The notes beneath the pieces were generated by a model. It had not been told where the DNA came from. It saw only the letters and a list, made by a program, of their open reading frames with translations, and ran no database searches. Positions 18,901 to 35,194 of a stretch of 64,000 nucleotides of DNA are shown here, piece after piece (positions within the stretch are counted from its first letter, which is position 1; each line of letters begins with the position of its first letter). A program made the translations under genes and the position numbers. Source of the DNA: Syngnathus acus (taxonomy: Eukaryota > Chordata > Actinopteri > Syngnathiformes > Syngnathidae); contig NC_051101.1 in assembly GCF_901709675.1 (NCBI RefSeq), positions 11,676,501 to 11,740,500 on the forward strand. The letters are read 5' to 3'.

Positions 18901-21900
18901 CCTCTGCAACTGGTTCTTCAGCCGGTCAATCTCGTATTTGAGTTCTGCCTCTTGCTCCTGGTGAGCTTTTTTGACGGCGATCATCTCCATCACCTTCTTG
19001 TCGGATTCCGTCTTCTGCTTCTCCAAGTCGGACTTTGCCTTTTGCAGATCAGCGCTGCGCCGCTCAAGCTCCTGCACAATGTCATGAGGAACAAAACGCT
19101 TTTAGTTGTCTTTCTAGATTTCCTCAAACGAGTGCGCTCCGGCACCTGGTTGAGGGTCTGCGTTTGGTTGCGGTCCGGCATCTTCTGTTTCATAGCGTTG
19201 ACTTTGTCCTGGAGTTCCTTCAGCTCCTCCTCACTCTCCTCTTTCTCCAGTCGGGTTTGAAGAAGTCTTAAATGTGAATGCACAAAATTAATCTAATCAT
19301 ATTTTTTTGTACATGACTATTCATTTATTTATTTATCATAATTTATTTGATTAGTGGCTGCTGGATTCAATTAGATATGGTGAAAAATGAGCAATATTAG
19401 TCATTACAGAATCAATATTGACTATCCACTGAACGGATGACAAAGTCTACAGTTTGGGGAATTTAAAAAAAAAAAAAAAAAAAAAATTGAAACATTGAGC
19501 GTATGCTGAAAGCTAGATAACAGTAGTATAAAAAAAGATACAAAAATCTCTTACTCTTGTTTTGTGGAGCGCAGTTCATCCCTAGTGTTGTGAAACTGCT
19601 CCATCCAGTGGCTGCTTTCGTCCCTGCAGTCCTCCAACTGCTGCTGCAGCGTACGAACCGACGAATTGATACGCAAGCGCTCGGCCTCGATCCCGGCGTG
19701 AGACTGAGAGAAGATTACACGGTGGTCCTCAGACGAGAAAACTCGATTGCGAGACAAAAATCAATAAATCGCATACCTGCGACACCTGCTCCATGCTGCT
19801 CCTCAGTTTCTCCACGTCGGCGTTGTACTGCTCTCGGAGCGCTTCGATCTCCTTGTCGTGCGTGGCCACCTCGGCCTTCAGGGCTCCCTTCAGCGCCGTC
19901 AGCTCCCTCTCGCGCTGCCGTAGCGTCTCCTCCAGCTTCTGCTTCAGGTGACACACCTCCAGCATCTCCGCTTCCATTGTGGTCACGTCCTGCCGGGAGA
20001 CTGCGGATCTCAAAATTTCCCGTCAGGGTCAGCCGTAACTGTTTATGAGCGGTCGTACTGTTCTGTTGACGTTTTCTCTTCTCAGTTCATCTTGGAGTTC
20101 GGATAGCTGGTCCTCCATCGTTCTGGAGCGAGCTTCGGCGTTCTCTCGTTCTATTCGTAGCTGCGTCAATCTGCAGGGGGAGGCAAGACGACCCGACCGT
20201 CAAATTCAAACCAGGATTTTATTTTGCCCTCTTTATATGCATGCAGGAATCTTCTGTTCCTCACTCAGACTGTGTTTCATGGAGTTCTTTCTTCTTCCGG
20301 GCCAGCGTTTCCTCCAGTTGCAGATTTGCATCCAAGCAGGAGTCCAGCTCATCTTTCAAAGCTTTATCGGATCGACCAAGGGATCCCTACGCACAAAAGC
20401 GCCCATGAGAAATTAATGACAACACTGGACCAAGATGGCTGCCAAGCGTAAACAATGAGCGCCAAGCTGCTGGCAATTACTCCGAGATCAAAAGGGATTA
20501 AGTTATTATGGGCTCCAACTTCCTTAAGACAATATGTAATGAAGTTCAATTCTTGTGTGTGCGCGCACCTCTGACTAGCGCGGAGGATTTATCGGCTTAA
20601 GCCGAGCATTAATTTGAAGCACGCTCGGCAGGATAGCGAGTCCTCCTGATTCTTTCAAAGGCATAAACACTTGAAGCGGAATGCCACTCACGACGTCATT
20701 CCTTACAGAGCGGCTGTTGTTATTTCAAGACCTGGATGGAGTGCCTTGGAGTGCGTGCTCCACCTACCCTTCGCTCCTCTTGCAGGGCACTCTGCAGCTC
20801 CGCCACCTTCCGCTCCAGCTCTCTCTTTTCTCTCATCGAGTCCAAGGACGCGTCTTTATGCTGGTGAAGGCAAACGTGAGAGAATTTGTTAACTCTTAGA
20901 CTGATGGAAGTGAGCATACGATAAGTGGGGGGGAAAGCAGACCCGAAGGTTCTGAATCCTCTGACAGATGATCTTGACTTTGTGCTTGATGGTAACGTCA
21001 CTCTCGTTGGTCCTGGGTGAAGAAAGAAGAGAGAGAATCAACGAGTGAAGGAAAGATGGATAGATGATGTTTAGGAAGGAAGGAAGGAAATGTTCATTTT
21101 ATAAGAGGAGTAAAGGAATGAAGGTGTGTACCCGTCTCTGAGGATGCTATAAATAGTCTGCATGATCCGTTCCTCCTCTCTGCTCATCTCAGCACTCTGG
21201 TCCAGCAAAAGGTCAGGGGTAACCTTAAAACAGAGGAGAAAAAAAATATATAAAAAATCTGACTGAAAAATTCAGCCCCCCTTGACAAAGGTCACTCTTA
21301 CTCGTGGCTCCGTCTCCACGGCAACATATCTGCCTGCCGACGGCTGCTGATGATGAGGCGAGTGAGCGGGAGCGTTCTGGCCGCGTCCCGGGCTGCCTTG
21401 ATTCGAGGCGTAGTGGTTAACGGCGGCGCGGGAATCCCGGGAAGGCGACGAAGCCATCTGCTGACGTCCGCCCCTGCCGTGGTCAAACCTGTTGGCGGCG
21501 GGTGCCTGCCGAGGCGGGCTGGAGAAGTTCCGTCTCTCGCTCTGTGACCCCACTGAGCCGTTCACTCGTGAACCCTCCCACGTATGGTGGGCCGCTTCTC
21601 TTTCTCCTCGAACCCCCAGCCCACTGTCCAGGTTGCCATAGCTGCCGGATTTGCCATCCCCTGGAGGTCTAGACAGCTGAAACTCCTGATGGCCGGCCCC
21701 TCCCTCCCCGTCTCTGCCCAGGAGCGATCCGTGAGATTGGGCCCGGCGGAGCCCCCCTCCATCATCCACCTCCTGCGCGGCGAGCTCGCCCCTCTCCTTC
21801 CTGCGAGGGAGGCTACTGTAGCCCGAATTGTCCTGAGTCCTGAGCTGAACCCCGTACGAGTCGCCCTTCTTGCCGTCTTTCAGGACCACGTACGGCTGCC

Positions 21901-22069
21901 CGGCGATGCCCTGCACCCGCACCGCCACGCCGTACTTGGAGGAGCTCTGAGACTTGGGCTTGGGTTGAGACCCCGGTTGCCCTCGGGAGTCACGCAAGTC
22001 ATTGATGAAGCGGATCTGGACGCCGTGGTCCACCGGAGTCCTGCGGCCGGAGGATGATGTGTTCATCAT
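15988..22069 (-). CDS. cgn: cingulin (cgn), 19 coding exons, 1152 aa
   Basis: Cingulin is a cytoplasmic tight-junction protein that binds ZO-1 and actomyosin through a globular head and dimerises through a long coiled-coil rod. Coding exons: 22069-21302, 21223-21132, 21012-20943, 20860-20768, 20386-20265, 20170-20059, 19989-19777, 19703-19555, 19266-19146, 19071-18859, 18789-18568, 18497-18249, 17864-17694, 17620-17459, 17365-17192, 17121-17003, 16914-16806, 16720-16557 and 16123-15988. All phases agree and sum to 1153 codons. The head keeps [10 protein letters not shown] and the ZO-1-interacting [18 protein letters not shown]. The rod keeps [11 protein letters not shown] and [20 protein letters not shown]. 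The tail is acidic and ends [11 protein letters not shown], as in mammals (LTESNLQTSSC). The start is the first ATG after the exon 2 acceptor; the same frame upstream in the leader meets a stop without another ATG. CGNL1 is excluded by the tail. Weakest join: the GTCTGC donor at 20943. Confidence 0.94.
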
Positions 22070-23373
22070 GTCAACACTGGCGAGAACAGAAAATGACACG
22101 TCAAGTCTGATTGGTGGATTTTCTTTCTTAATTGTCCAATTATCTTAGACGAGTGATTTATTGTCGCTAAAATAAAAACACTTTTTCCCCGGCTACCATT
22201 TTGCACCGAGAAGCTTTACAAATCAAATGAATAATACCTCGCCCGCCAGCAAGCCTGAAAAGTCCAAACAGCAGCTAAAGGATACAAAGTTCATACTTCT
22301 AACACTTGCCTGTGTGGACTTTGTCCTCGCTGCCCCGCATTAGTGATTAACCTGAAAGCACACACCCTTGTATCACTTTCGCCTGAGCAGAGCAACTAGG
22401 CCACACACACATTTGAGTGTTGTCCCTTCAGACAACCTTTACGGACAAGAACCAAAGCTAAATATTTGTCGGCCATTTTCCAATTTCTTGAAATGTACTG
22501 GATTACTTCAAGTTATCGGGTACTCGTGAAGGATGGCGATACCAGACGCTGATATTAGGTTCAAAAGAAAAATGACGCTGAGTGAATCCTCCTCACCGGT
22601 AGTTGGCGCTAGAGTGCAGTGGTTTAACGAGACAGATGAAAATGTGATATTTTTAACGTACTGGTGGTATCGGTACTTGGTATCAAAAACTGCAAACGTT
22701 GCACGACTTTAGAGAAAGTTTGGCAGGAGGGAAATCATTTTCGAAAACGCACGAAAGACCTTTGAGACTATCTAAGTGGCTGCGGTGTGACTTTGCATCA
22801 TCACATTTAGTGCACAGTTAGTCGATTTCTTTTCCGCCCTGTGGGAGCTGCAGAGGAAGCGGCGTCGCATCGCATTTGTGCAGCCGAGCACAAATTCTGC
22901 AGCCGCTCCGTCTTTGCGGCAAGGTCGAACAAATGCTATCGAGCGTTGACCGACCGAAGAAAGATACATGGCAAGACAGCGCCAGTGAGTGTTAAAAGTA
23001 GAAATTAATGGGAGTTCATATCTGCTCCATCATCCGAGCTTTGACATTGAGGAAGAGCTGCTCGGAGATGGACAAGGGTGAGGGGAGACTCATTTTATTG
23101 TCCAGCTGATTTGGGGCGGAAAACAAGGGCAGTTATTCTGAGAATGCCAAAAACACACACACACACACACAAACCTCCCGTGCTAGTTCCATTATGAGCT
23201 ACCTCATTATGACAATTGATTGTCTTTGTCTGCAAATCCCATTTTTCGGCTATACCATCGAGTTGTTCCAAAACAGAAAACTAATTGAAAGTTAAATCTG
23301 TCCTAATAATAATTCATGCTTCTTTTTACTTTATTGTTAGCATAAGTCGGATGTACACAACCAAAACCTAGAG

Positions 23374-23788
23374 CAGGGGTGTCAAACTCCTTTCCTCGGG
23401 GGCCGAATCCCTACATGTTTTCCAAGTTTCCCTTGTTAAACACACCTGATTCAAATGACCAGTTCGTCCTCACTTTCAGCAGGAGCCCGATTAATTGAAT
23501 CAGGTGTGTTTAACGAGGGAAACTTGGAAAACATGTAGGGCAGGGGTCACCAACTCCGGTCCTCAAGGGCGCCAATCCAGCCTGTTTTAGGTGCAGCCCT
23601 GCAACAACACACCTGATTCAAATGATCAGCAAGCTCTATTAAGGCTGATAGCGATCCTGATTATTTGAATCAGGTGTGTTGCAGGGGGGATACATCTAAA
23701 ACAGGCTGGATTGGCGCCCTTGAGGACCGGAGTTGGTGACCCCTGATGTAGGGATTCGGCCCCCGAGGAAAGGATCTTGACACCCCTG
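23374..23788. mobile_element. outer hAT miniature element (interrupted)
   Basis: The ends are caggggtgtcaaactcc and its inverse. The internal arms contain ttaaacacacctgattcaa, mirrored. This is a common teleost hAT-type miniature element. It is split by the inner element at 23541. Its own flanking duplication is not clear. Confidence 0.82.
23541..23745. mobile_element. inner hAT miniature element with perfect 8-bp duplication
   Basis: The ends caggggtcaccaactccgg and inverse enclose a second inverted pair (acacacctgattcaaatga). It is flanked on both sides by the 8-bp direct repeat atgtaggg, which belongs to the outer element, so the order of insertion is certain. Confidence 0.92.
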
Positions 23789-24974
23789 CCGTAGTGCATC
23801 TTAAGAGATACTGATTGGCGAAAGTTGCAAAGAAAAAAAACAAAAGAGTTGCTCCTTTGACGCTCACGAAACCGGACTAACTCTCACACATTCAACTTGG
23901 TTTCAGATGGGCCGAAATATGATTGTGTCATTAAAAAGGTGTGGAGCATACTCAGCATAGAGAAACCACAGCATTGTTTTGAAGCGCTTGGAGAATGTCA
24001 CATTAATGAGTCACTTGTCGTAAGTGTGGAAAGAAGGTTACAGTGACTCACTCCTGTTAAATCAATATAGCCATCAGAGTGAAACATGGGTGATTAGATT
24101 CATATTTTCATGTTAATTGAAGACAAAAATGCACTTGTATAAAGATAACAGTCACTCACAGATGCAAACGGGCCCCTCTCCATTTTGTCATCCATAACAA
24201 ACTGCGATTTATTTTTCTTTACAAGGCAAACATTCATTGGCACAAACAAAGAGGAAGCTACATTGAAACCAGAACACAAATGACACTATTTTAAGATCAG
24301 ATAAAATACTCACACTCCCTTCTTTCACATTCCACACGGACTCTCCCTCATGTACAACTCTCGTGGATGATTATTTTTGTTTATTTTACACTTGTTTTTT
24401 ATTTTTTTTATTAAATACTTGTATAACTATCTGCCTCCTTGACCACTTCAGCACATACTGATAAGCGTGGGAGCCAAGCCATGATTGTTTCCACTCTTCA
24501 AATGATCCACCTCGATGGATTTCTATGGTGCGAGGAATTTATTGATTAATTGTCAAATATGTAATGTCGATTCCAAACTTGCCGTACTCATTTATTCTGT
24601 TTAATGAGTTTTTCCCCGTCACAAATGCACAAGAGACAGCAGGTGGCCTGCCCAGCATACTTATCCCTCACAAAAACTATGATAAAGATCTTTAAATGGT
24701 TTTAAACGAATTTGATGTAATTAAAACAAGCCAGACGGGAGGAAGTGTGTATTATACGCGTGAGCTGACTTGACAGGGGATTTTAATCAAAGCGAAGTAT
24801 AATCAGACTAACCACTCAAAGTTACGACGAATAGTGACTTTTAAAAGACTTTTCAAATGCTTAAAGTACAAAAGATCGTCAAAAGAAAGCAGTCAAAAAG
24901 TAACTCGTCTTGACAGATTGTCTGCTGTGTGACAAGAAACGTCGCACCACGAAAAACAAAGAAAAAAAAGTTAC

Positions 24975-25130
24975 CTCGTACTCTTCCCACGTTCCCTGCT
25001 CGTCCGCGTCGACGGCGCTGTTGCTTTTCGAGATGGTTTGGTGTATTTTCACGCCCTTTATCCGAAAACACGCAGGAAAGAACCGCAAATGGATGTTGAA
25101 AGAAGTTCATTGTGCGGCGTCGGGAGCAAC
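24975..25130 (-). promoter_or_regulatory. cgn: cgn 5' leader exon with an overlapping upstream ORF
   Basis: A good donor (GAG then GTAACT) ends this exon at 24975. The first ATG inside it is at 25110; its frame stays open across the splice and stops in exon 2 on a TGA that overlaps the cingulin ATG as ATGA. The 5' boundary is a guess from GC-rich promoter-like DNA to the right. The exon is inferred from the donor and gene structure, not from transcripts. Confidence 0.5.
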
Positions 25131-25271
25131 CTGTTACCTTCCTTTGGGATGGGATGATCCCGCCCAGCTTTTCCGGAATAAGCGATCTGATTGGACGGAC
25201 AGCGTGAGATGTAGGCGGGTCTTAGATGTAGGCCCTGCCTTCTATTGGCTAAATCACAGTCAATCATTTAC

Positions 25272-25391
25272 CAGGGGTCACCAACTCCGGTCCTCAAGGG
25301 CGCCAATCATTTGAATCAGGTGTGTTGTTGTAGGGCTGCACCTAAAACAGGCTGGATTGACGCCCTTGAGGACCGGAGTTGGTGACCCCTG
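25272..25391. mobile_element. short copy of the same hAT miniature element
   Basis: Same termini as the inner element at 23541, but only 120 bp long because of an internal deletion. It lies between the cgn leader exon and the she start, in the shared upstream region. Flanking 8-mers do not match well. Confidence 0.85.
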
Positions 25392-26417
25392 ATTTAACCT
25401 GATTTATAGAACAGTACTGTGACTAACATTAACAGGAACTTAGTGAGTAATTTACTGGCACCGCAATGAACGTAAAAAACGATAACCACAATTTTCAAGG
25501 CAAGTGTACTTACAGTAGATGACTAAAGACAGCCGAAACTCATTTAGTTTCGCCTTTTTAACCAGCAGATGGCGCAATTATTTTTCGCCACAAACTAGTA
25601 CGCAGACCATTCAAGTCGCAAGTGGGTCTTTGGCCCAGTTTTGTAAAAAATTCAATAAAATGGGGGACGTGGGTTGTAAAAAATAACGCACATAAATTGG
25701 GGGTCGGGGAACACACGCTGAAGAGTCTTTTATAGAAATAAAAAGTTCAATCTGAGAACACCGTCATTCAAATTAATACATCTCTGTCCAGGTTAATCAA
25801 AACAAATGAACTTTTGATTCAGGAATTTATTAGACAGCTCATATACTGGATGTCAATAAATGTTGCATGTGATCTTAATGTCAGTAACTGCACTAACAAC
25901 AGATAAAACTTTACTCAGCCTTCAACCCCGCCCATTCGAGATAGCCACATCCCCTTAAATAAAGTGGACTTCTCAAAAAGTCCGCGCACAACTTTCCTCG
26001 TCACCTCACTCATTTCCCGTGCGCAGGAGAAGCTGGACGGAGCGTATCACGTACCGGTAATGGGCTCTTCACTTGGCTGCAGGAAAATCTTCCAGTTTTT
26101 TCGTGTGTTCGCTCTGGAAAGGCTTCTCTTCAAGCTGAGGGGATAGTTGTTACTTGGGCAGGTGAGGGCCCAAATAACCGGTCGATGACACCCAAGACGC
26201 GCCAGGAGGAGCATCCATCTGGAGGACAGGGAGCTTTAAACGCAGCGAGTGCAGGTCAATATTCTTAATATAGGATTATTTCAAACAAGAAAGAAAGAAA
26301 AAAAGTTTCGACGCATTGCAGAAGTTACTGAGCTGTGCGTAAAATGCGTGCGTAAAGTTAATGCCACTTTAAATAAGTCAAGTTCTTGAAGCGCGATTTG
26401 GTATTAGCTAGGCAATC
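25392..26417. promoter_or_regulatory. cgn-she divergent intergenic region and she leader
   Basis: cgn and she are head to head, with about 1.3 kb between the cgn leader exon and the she ATG. A TTAAATAAAG stretch near 25955 could be a TATA-like element for she. GC-rich and CpG-containing DNA near 26180-26260 probably belongs to its leader. No coding sequence recognised. Confidence 0.4.
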
Positions 26418-31808
<5,391 letters not shown>

Positions 31809-32490
31809 CCGGCGTGATACGTTTACTCAAAGATGTGCTGCTGAGGAATGTACCATTTTATTCGAAAGGGGGGGGGAGGGTTAACTTCAAGCTGCCAGTT
31901 TTACTGTCGGCTTTACCAAGACGCTTTAGAGGTGCTGACACGATCAAGTGCAATGCCAGACAATTAGACTGGCTTTGTAAGATCTATACGAGTGATTGGA
32001 GTATAGCCATTCGTCCATCCGCGCCTGTCAGTCAACGTATTGATCCGTCCTGAAAATGAGGCTCGTTTGCCAGCCAATCTGGACGTCAAGAGAAAGAGTT
32101 TTAGGAGTGATTAGATGCCTCGGAAGGGTTAAGGTGGTCGTAATCTTGCGAGTCGGCACAATTGCCAAAGAATGCTGAGGTGTGCGAATAAAAGCGGGAC
32201 AGTGATATGAATATTCGGCCTATTGCTGATGAAAAAGCGCCTTCCCGTTAGTTTGCCTTTTTAAGTGCTCTGAGTGCCAGGCTAAATTTACAAAGACATG
32301 TTTATGATTATTATATATTGAGCATTTGCGGATTAAACATTTTGGGGCTTTTATGATTTTTTTCCCAGTCCTTCAATGATGCCTGTATGATGTGACTGAT
32401 TACTTTAGCAGCCCCCCCAATTGTGATGAAAGCTGTATATTCTTGTTGTAAGCATATACCCAGTAAATAAAGTTGCATTTGTCACCGTGT
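31809..32490 (+). terminator. she: she 3' UTR and polyadenylation signal
   Basis: An AATAAA (32466-32471) follows the stop by about 660 bp, with a GTGTGTT-like element just beyond. No other signal lies nearer. Confidence 0.55.
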
Positions 32491-35194
32491 GTTATTAATA
32501 GACTAGCAAAGGAGAAATATACATGCAAGGCCGTTAGGGACATAATTCAGCATTACTGCTCACGTGCGCAATTAAATGTTCTCACGCGCACCAATGCTTT
32601 TTTTTTTTTTTTTGCTCACATACACTACTGTAATGCTATAATATTTTCATTTTTTTTGCACTTGTAAACAAAAGCATACAATATTTCAGTATTGCATATC
32701 AGTGGGAAAAATGTCAATAGTGAATATTTTCAGAAGTAGCATGAGAGCATTTCAGTAGTGTGTGTGAGAGGTATATAGTAAAGTAACCGTCTTTGTATTC
32801 ATGTCAACAAACACACGAGTAAACACAGGTTTGCATGACTGTCTCAGCAATGCCTGTGCAACCATGTGAGTGTATGTGCAGAAAAGAGAGAGGGATTACC
32901 AGGTTGCCATGGCGATTAGTGAGAGTGAGGTAGGGCCATCTCTTCAGGGAGGGGAGGGGGGGAGAGAGAGAGATATATAAAAGCAGCTATGAATAACCGG
33001 GACTTGCATGAGTGGCGATGCGCTTTGCATGCGGCATGCGATGTCCGTTTGTGTGACGTCACAATCGGTCTCTAATTGGAGGTCGGAGAGATATTCACCG
33101 TGATTTGACGCGCGCTAATCTCGGTCGCGTTTCTTCCGCTGCTGCCCGCCGGCGGGCGGGTCTGGAATGTTACATAACAAACAGACACCCCGGATGAAGC
33201 GTCACCTCTCCTTCCCATCTGTGTAACGCCTCGCGGTCAGCCCGCCTAATTAAAAGCCACGAAGTAGGTCACAGCAAACAAGAGGCCCCCCGCGGGAATA
33301 GGCCGCGCGCATTATGTCGTCCTCAATCCACTGCTCAGATTGGGTTTATTTGCTGCACTATTGTTTCGGTAACAATCGTTACAGTGTGCTAAAATGACCA
33401 AGCCGTGCAGAAATGCACATTGGGAAAAAACTTTTGGAAATTTCAGAAGTGCTAATTGATGTTTTGTCACTGTAAAACAATTTAGCGCGTTTGCAATCTT
33501 CGCAGATAAACCGCGGATATTTGTTTGCGTGCGCAATCAATTTTGGGCTGTTTTTTTGCACATGCAAATCACTAAATCAGACTCTCTTAGCATGAATGCT
33601 GCCAGTCAATCCGCGATAGCACTTTTATAAACCCACTCAATAAATTGGATGCTGTTTACTTTCATCGACGGACCAATAAGATTAGCACGATGCGCGCGGC
33701 AGCTCGTGGACGGAGTGACAGCGAGAGAAAAAAAAAAAGGGACAGAGCGGAGAAGGGAGGGAGGGAGGGTGTTGGGGGAAGACAAGCACTCGTGGGGGTC
33801 CCAGCTTTTAAATAATTCAGCGAGAGACTCACAGCAGCACTCAGTGCAGGGGAGGAGCACTGTCAGGTCAGCTCATTCACCGCACAGGAGCGGGCAAGAG
33901 GGAAGGAAGTGTGGATAAAGATAGCACGAGAAGGGAAGACGTTACTGCCAAAGCGGGGCCGTGCGCATTTGCGCGCGCACCCGTCTATACGTGCGTTATC
34001 TGCACGCGTGCGCGATGCAAGTCATTTAACAGTCAAGGTGAAACAGGTCGCTGCGTCTTGCACTTTTTGGGATTTCTTTGCATCACCGCGGCAACCGCCT
34101 CCTCCTCCTTCCCTTCCTCGCACTTTACTTTGTTGTCTTTTTACACTCATCCATCATTCTTTTCGGATCGCTGTGACTCACCACTGACTTGCTCTGAAAA
34201 CACCGTCTTATTCAACCTCCCCATAACGCACATCGAATATTACCTCCGCCAAGGGTAAAAGGTCAAATGGAATTTAGCAGGACACAACAAAAATAAAGTT
34301 CGTGCAGGTGTTACACAAATTAGAATTTTGGTGCAAATTTGAATCATGTAAAATGTTCTATCACCAATTGATTTCAAACGCATCACTTAATTTGCTGATT
34401 GCTCCCAACGACCAATCAGCTCCTGCTTTCTCTAGCTGAGCCGTGATTGGTTGTTGCCTAAGCTCTGAGTTAATGTGACGTCATTTTTGGTCGACAGCAC
34501 ATGACAAAATGGCCAACCCTGTGAAATGGATAAAAACAGGTGGATTGTGCTGCATAAATAATATATATTAATCAGAATATAGTGTTTAAACTAGTGGGAC
34601 TGCATAAAACATATTGCAAAAAAATATATATGTGGGGGTGATTAAGAAGCTGCACATTGAGAAACAACTAAAAATTAGATTCGAACCCAAGACTGCGAGG
34701 CATTTGTGTTAACCACTACCCCACCGTGCCACCTACATGAAGGAATCCCAATTTTAGAAAATGATGTGAAGTTCTACAAGCACAACAATCAACTGAGTTG
34801 CGCGGGTGTACCTAATGTTCTGTCCCGCGTGGTTGCATATTAAACAGTGACTTTGCGTGGGGAAGGCGTCGTTCGCCGAGCTGCGGAGGGAGACAGGAGA
34901 GGGGGGGAGGAACCACATCCTCCCCTTCCGCCACTCCTCCGCAGACCACCTCCATCCCTCCCTCCCTCCATCCCTTTCTCCCTCCCCACTCGCAGCCGGA
35001 GCACGAGCTCACCTGCGGACGATTTCCATATGCGTCCTCTCCCCTTGGTGGTCCTCCATCGTCGGCGCAGGAGCTCACCATGACGTCAGGGTACCGCAGG
35101 TAGCCGCTGAAGGGAGGTTTGTGTCGTGAGGAAGAAGAAGAAGAGGATTCTCCGCGGTCCTCGTTGAACACCTTTCGGGCTCGGAAGGGTGACG
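32491..35194. other. she-chrnb2 intergenic region and chrnb2 leader
   Basis: No gene recognised. A conserved-looking GC-rich, CpG-containing stretch (about 33000-34200) with GA-rich runs may be regulatory. A SINE head relic lies at 34671-34733. The 300 bp before the chrnb2 ATG are GC-rich with CCTCC runs and probably hold its promoter and leader. Confidence 0.4.
34671..34733 (-). repeat. SINE head relic
   Basis: On the minus strand it reads ggtggcacggtggggtagtgg and ends with a B box GGGTTCGAATC. This is the tRNA-like head of the same SINE type as at 27237, without the body. Confidence 0.65.

Larger units (their letters stand above)
22103..24974 (-). other. cgn intron 1
   Basis: No coding sequence seen. 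It contains two nested hAT miniature elements (annotated separately) and a short run of imperfect direct repeats of the ggtatcggtacttggtatc type near 22660. Related runs occur near 17945-18025 and 46760-46795. Confidence 0.5.

Noticed and set aside
21584-22057. 157-codon plus-strand ORF opposite the cingulin head
   Set aside because: Shadow of cgn exon 2; the minus strand keeps the cingulin head motifs.
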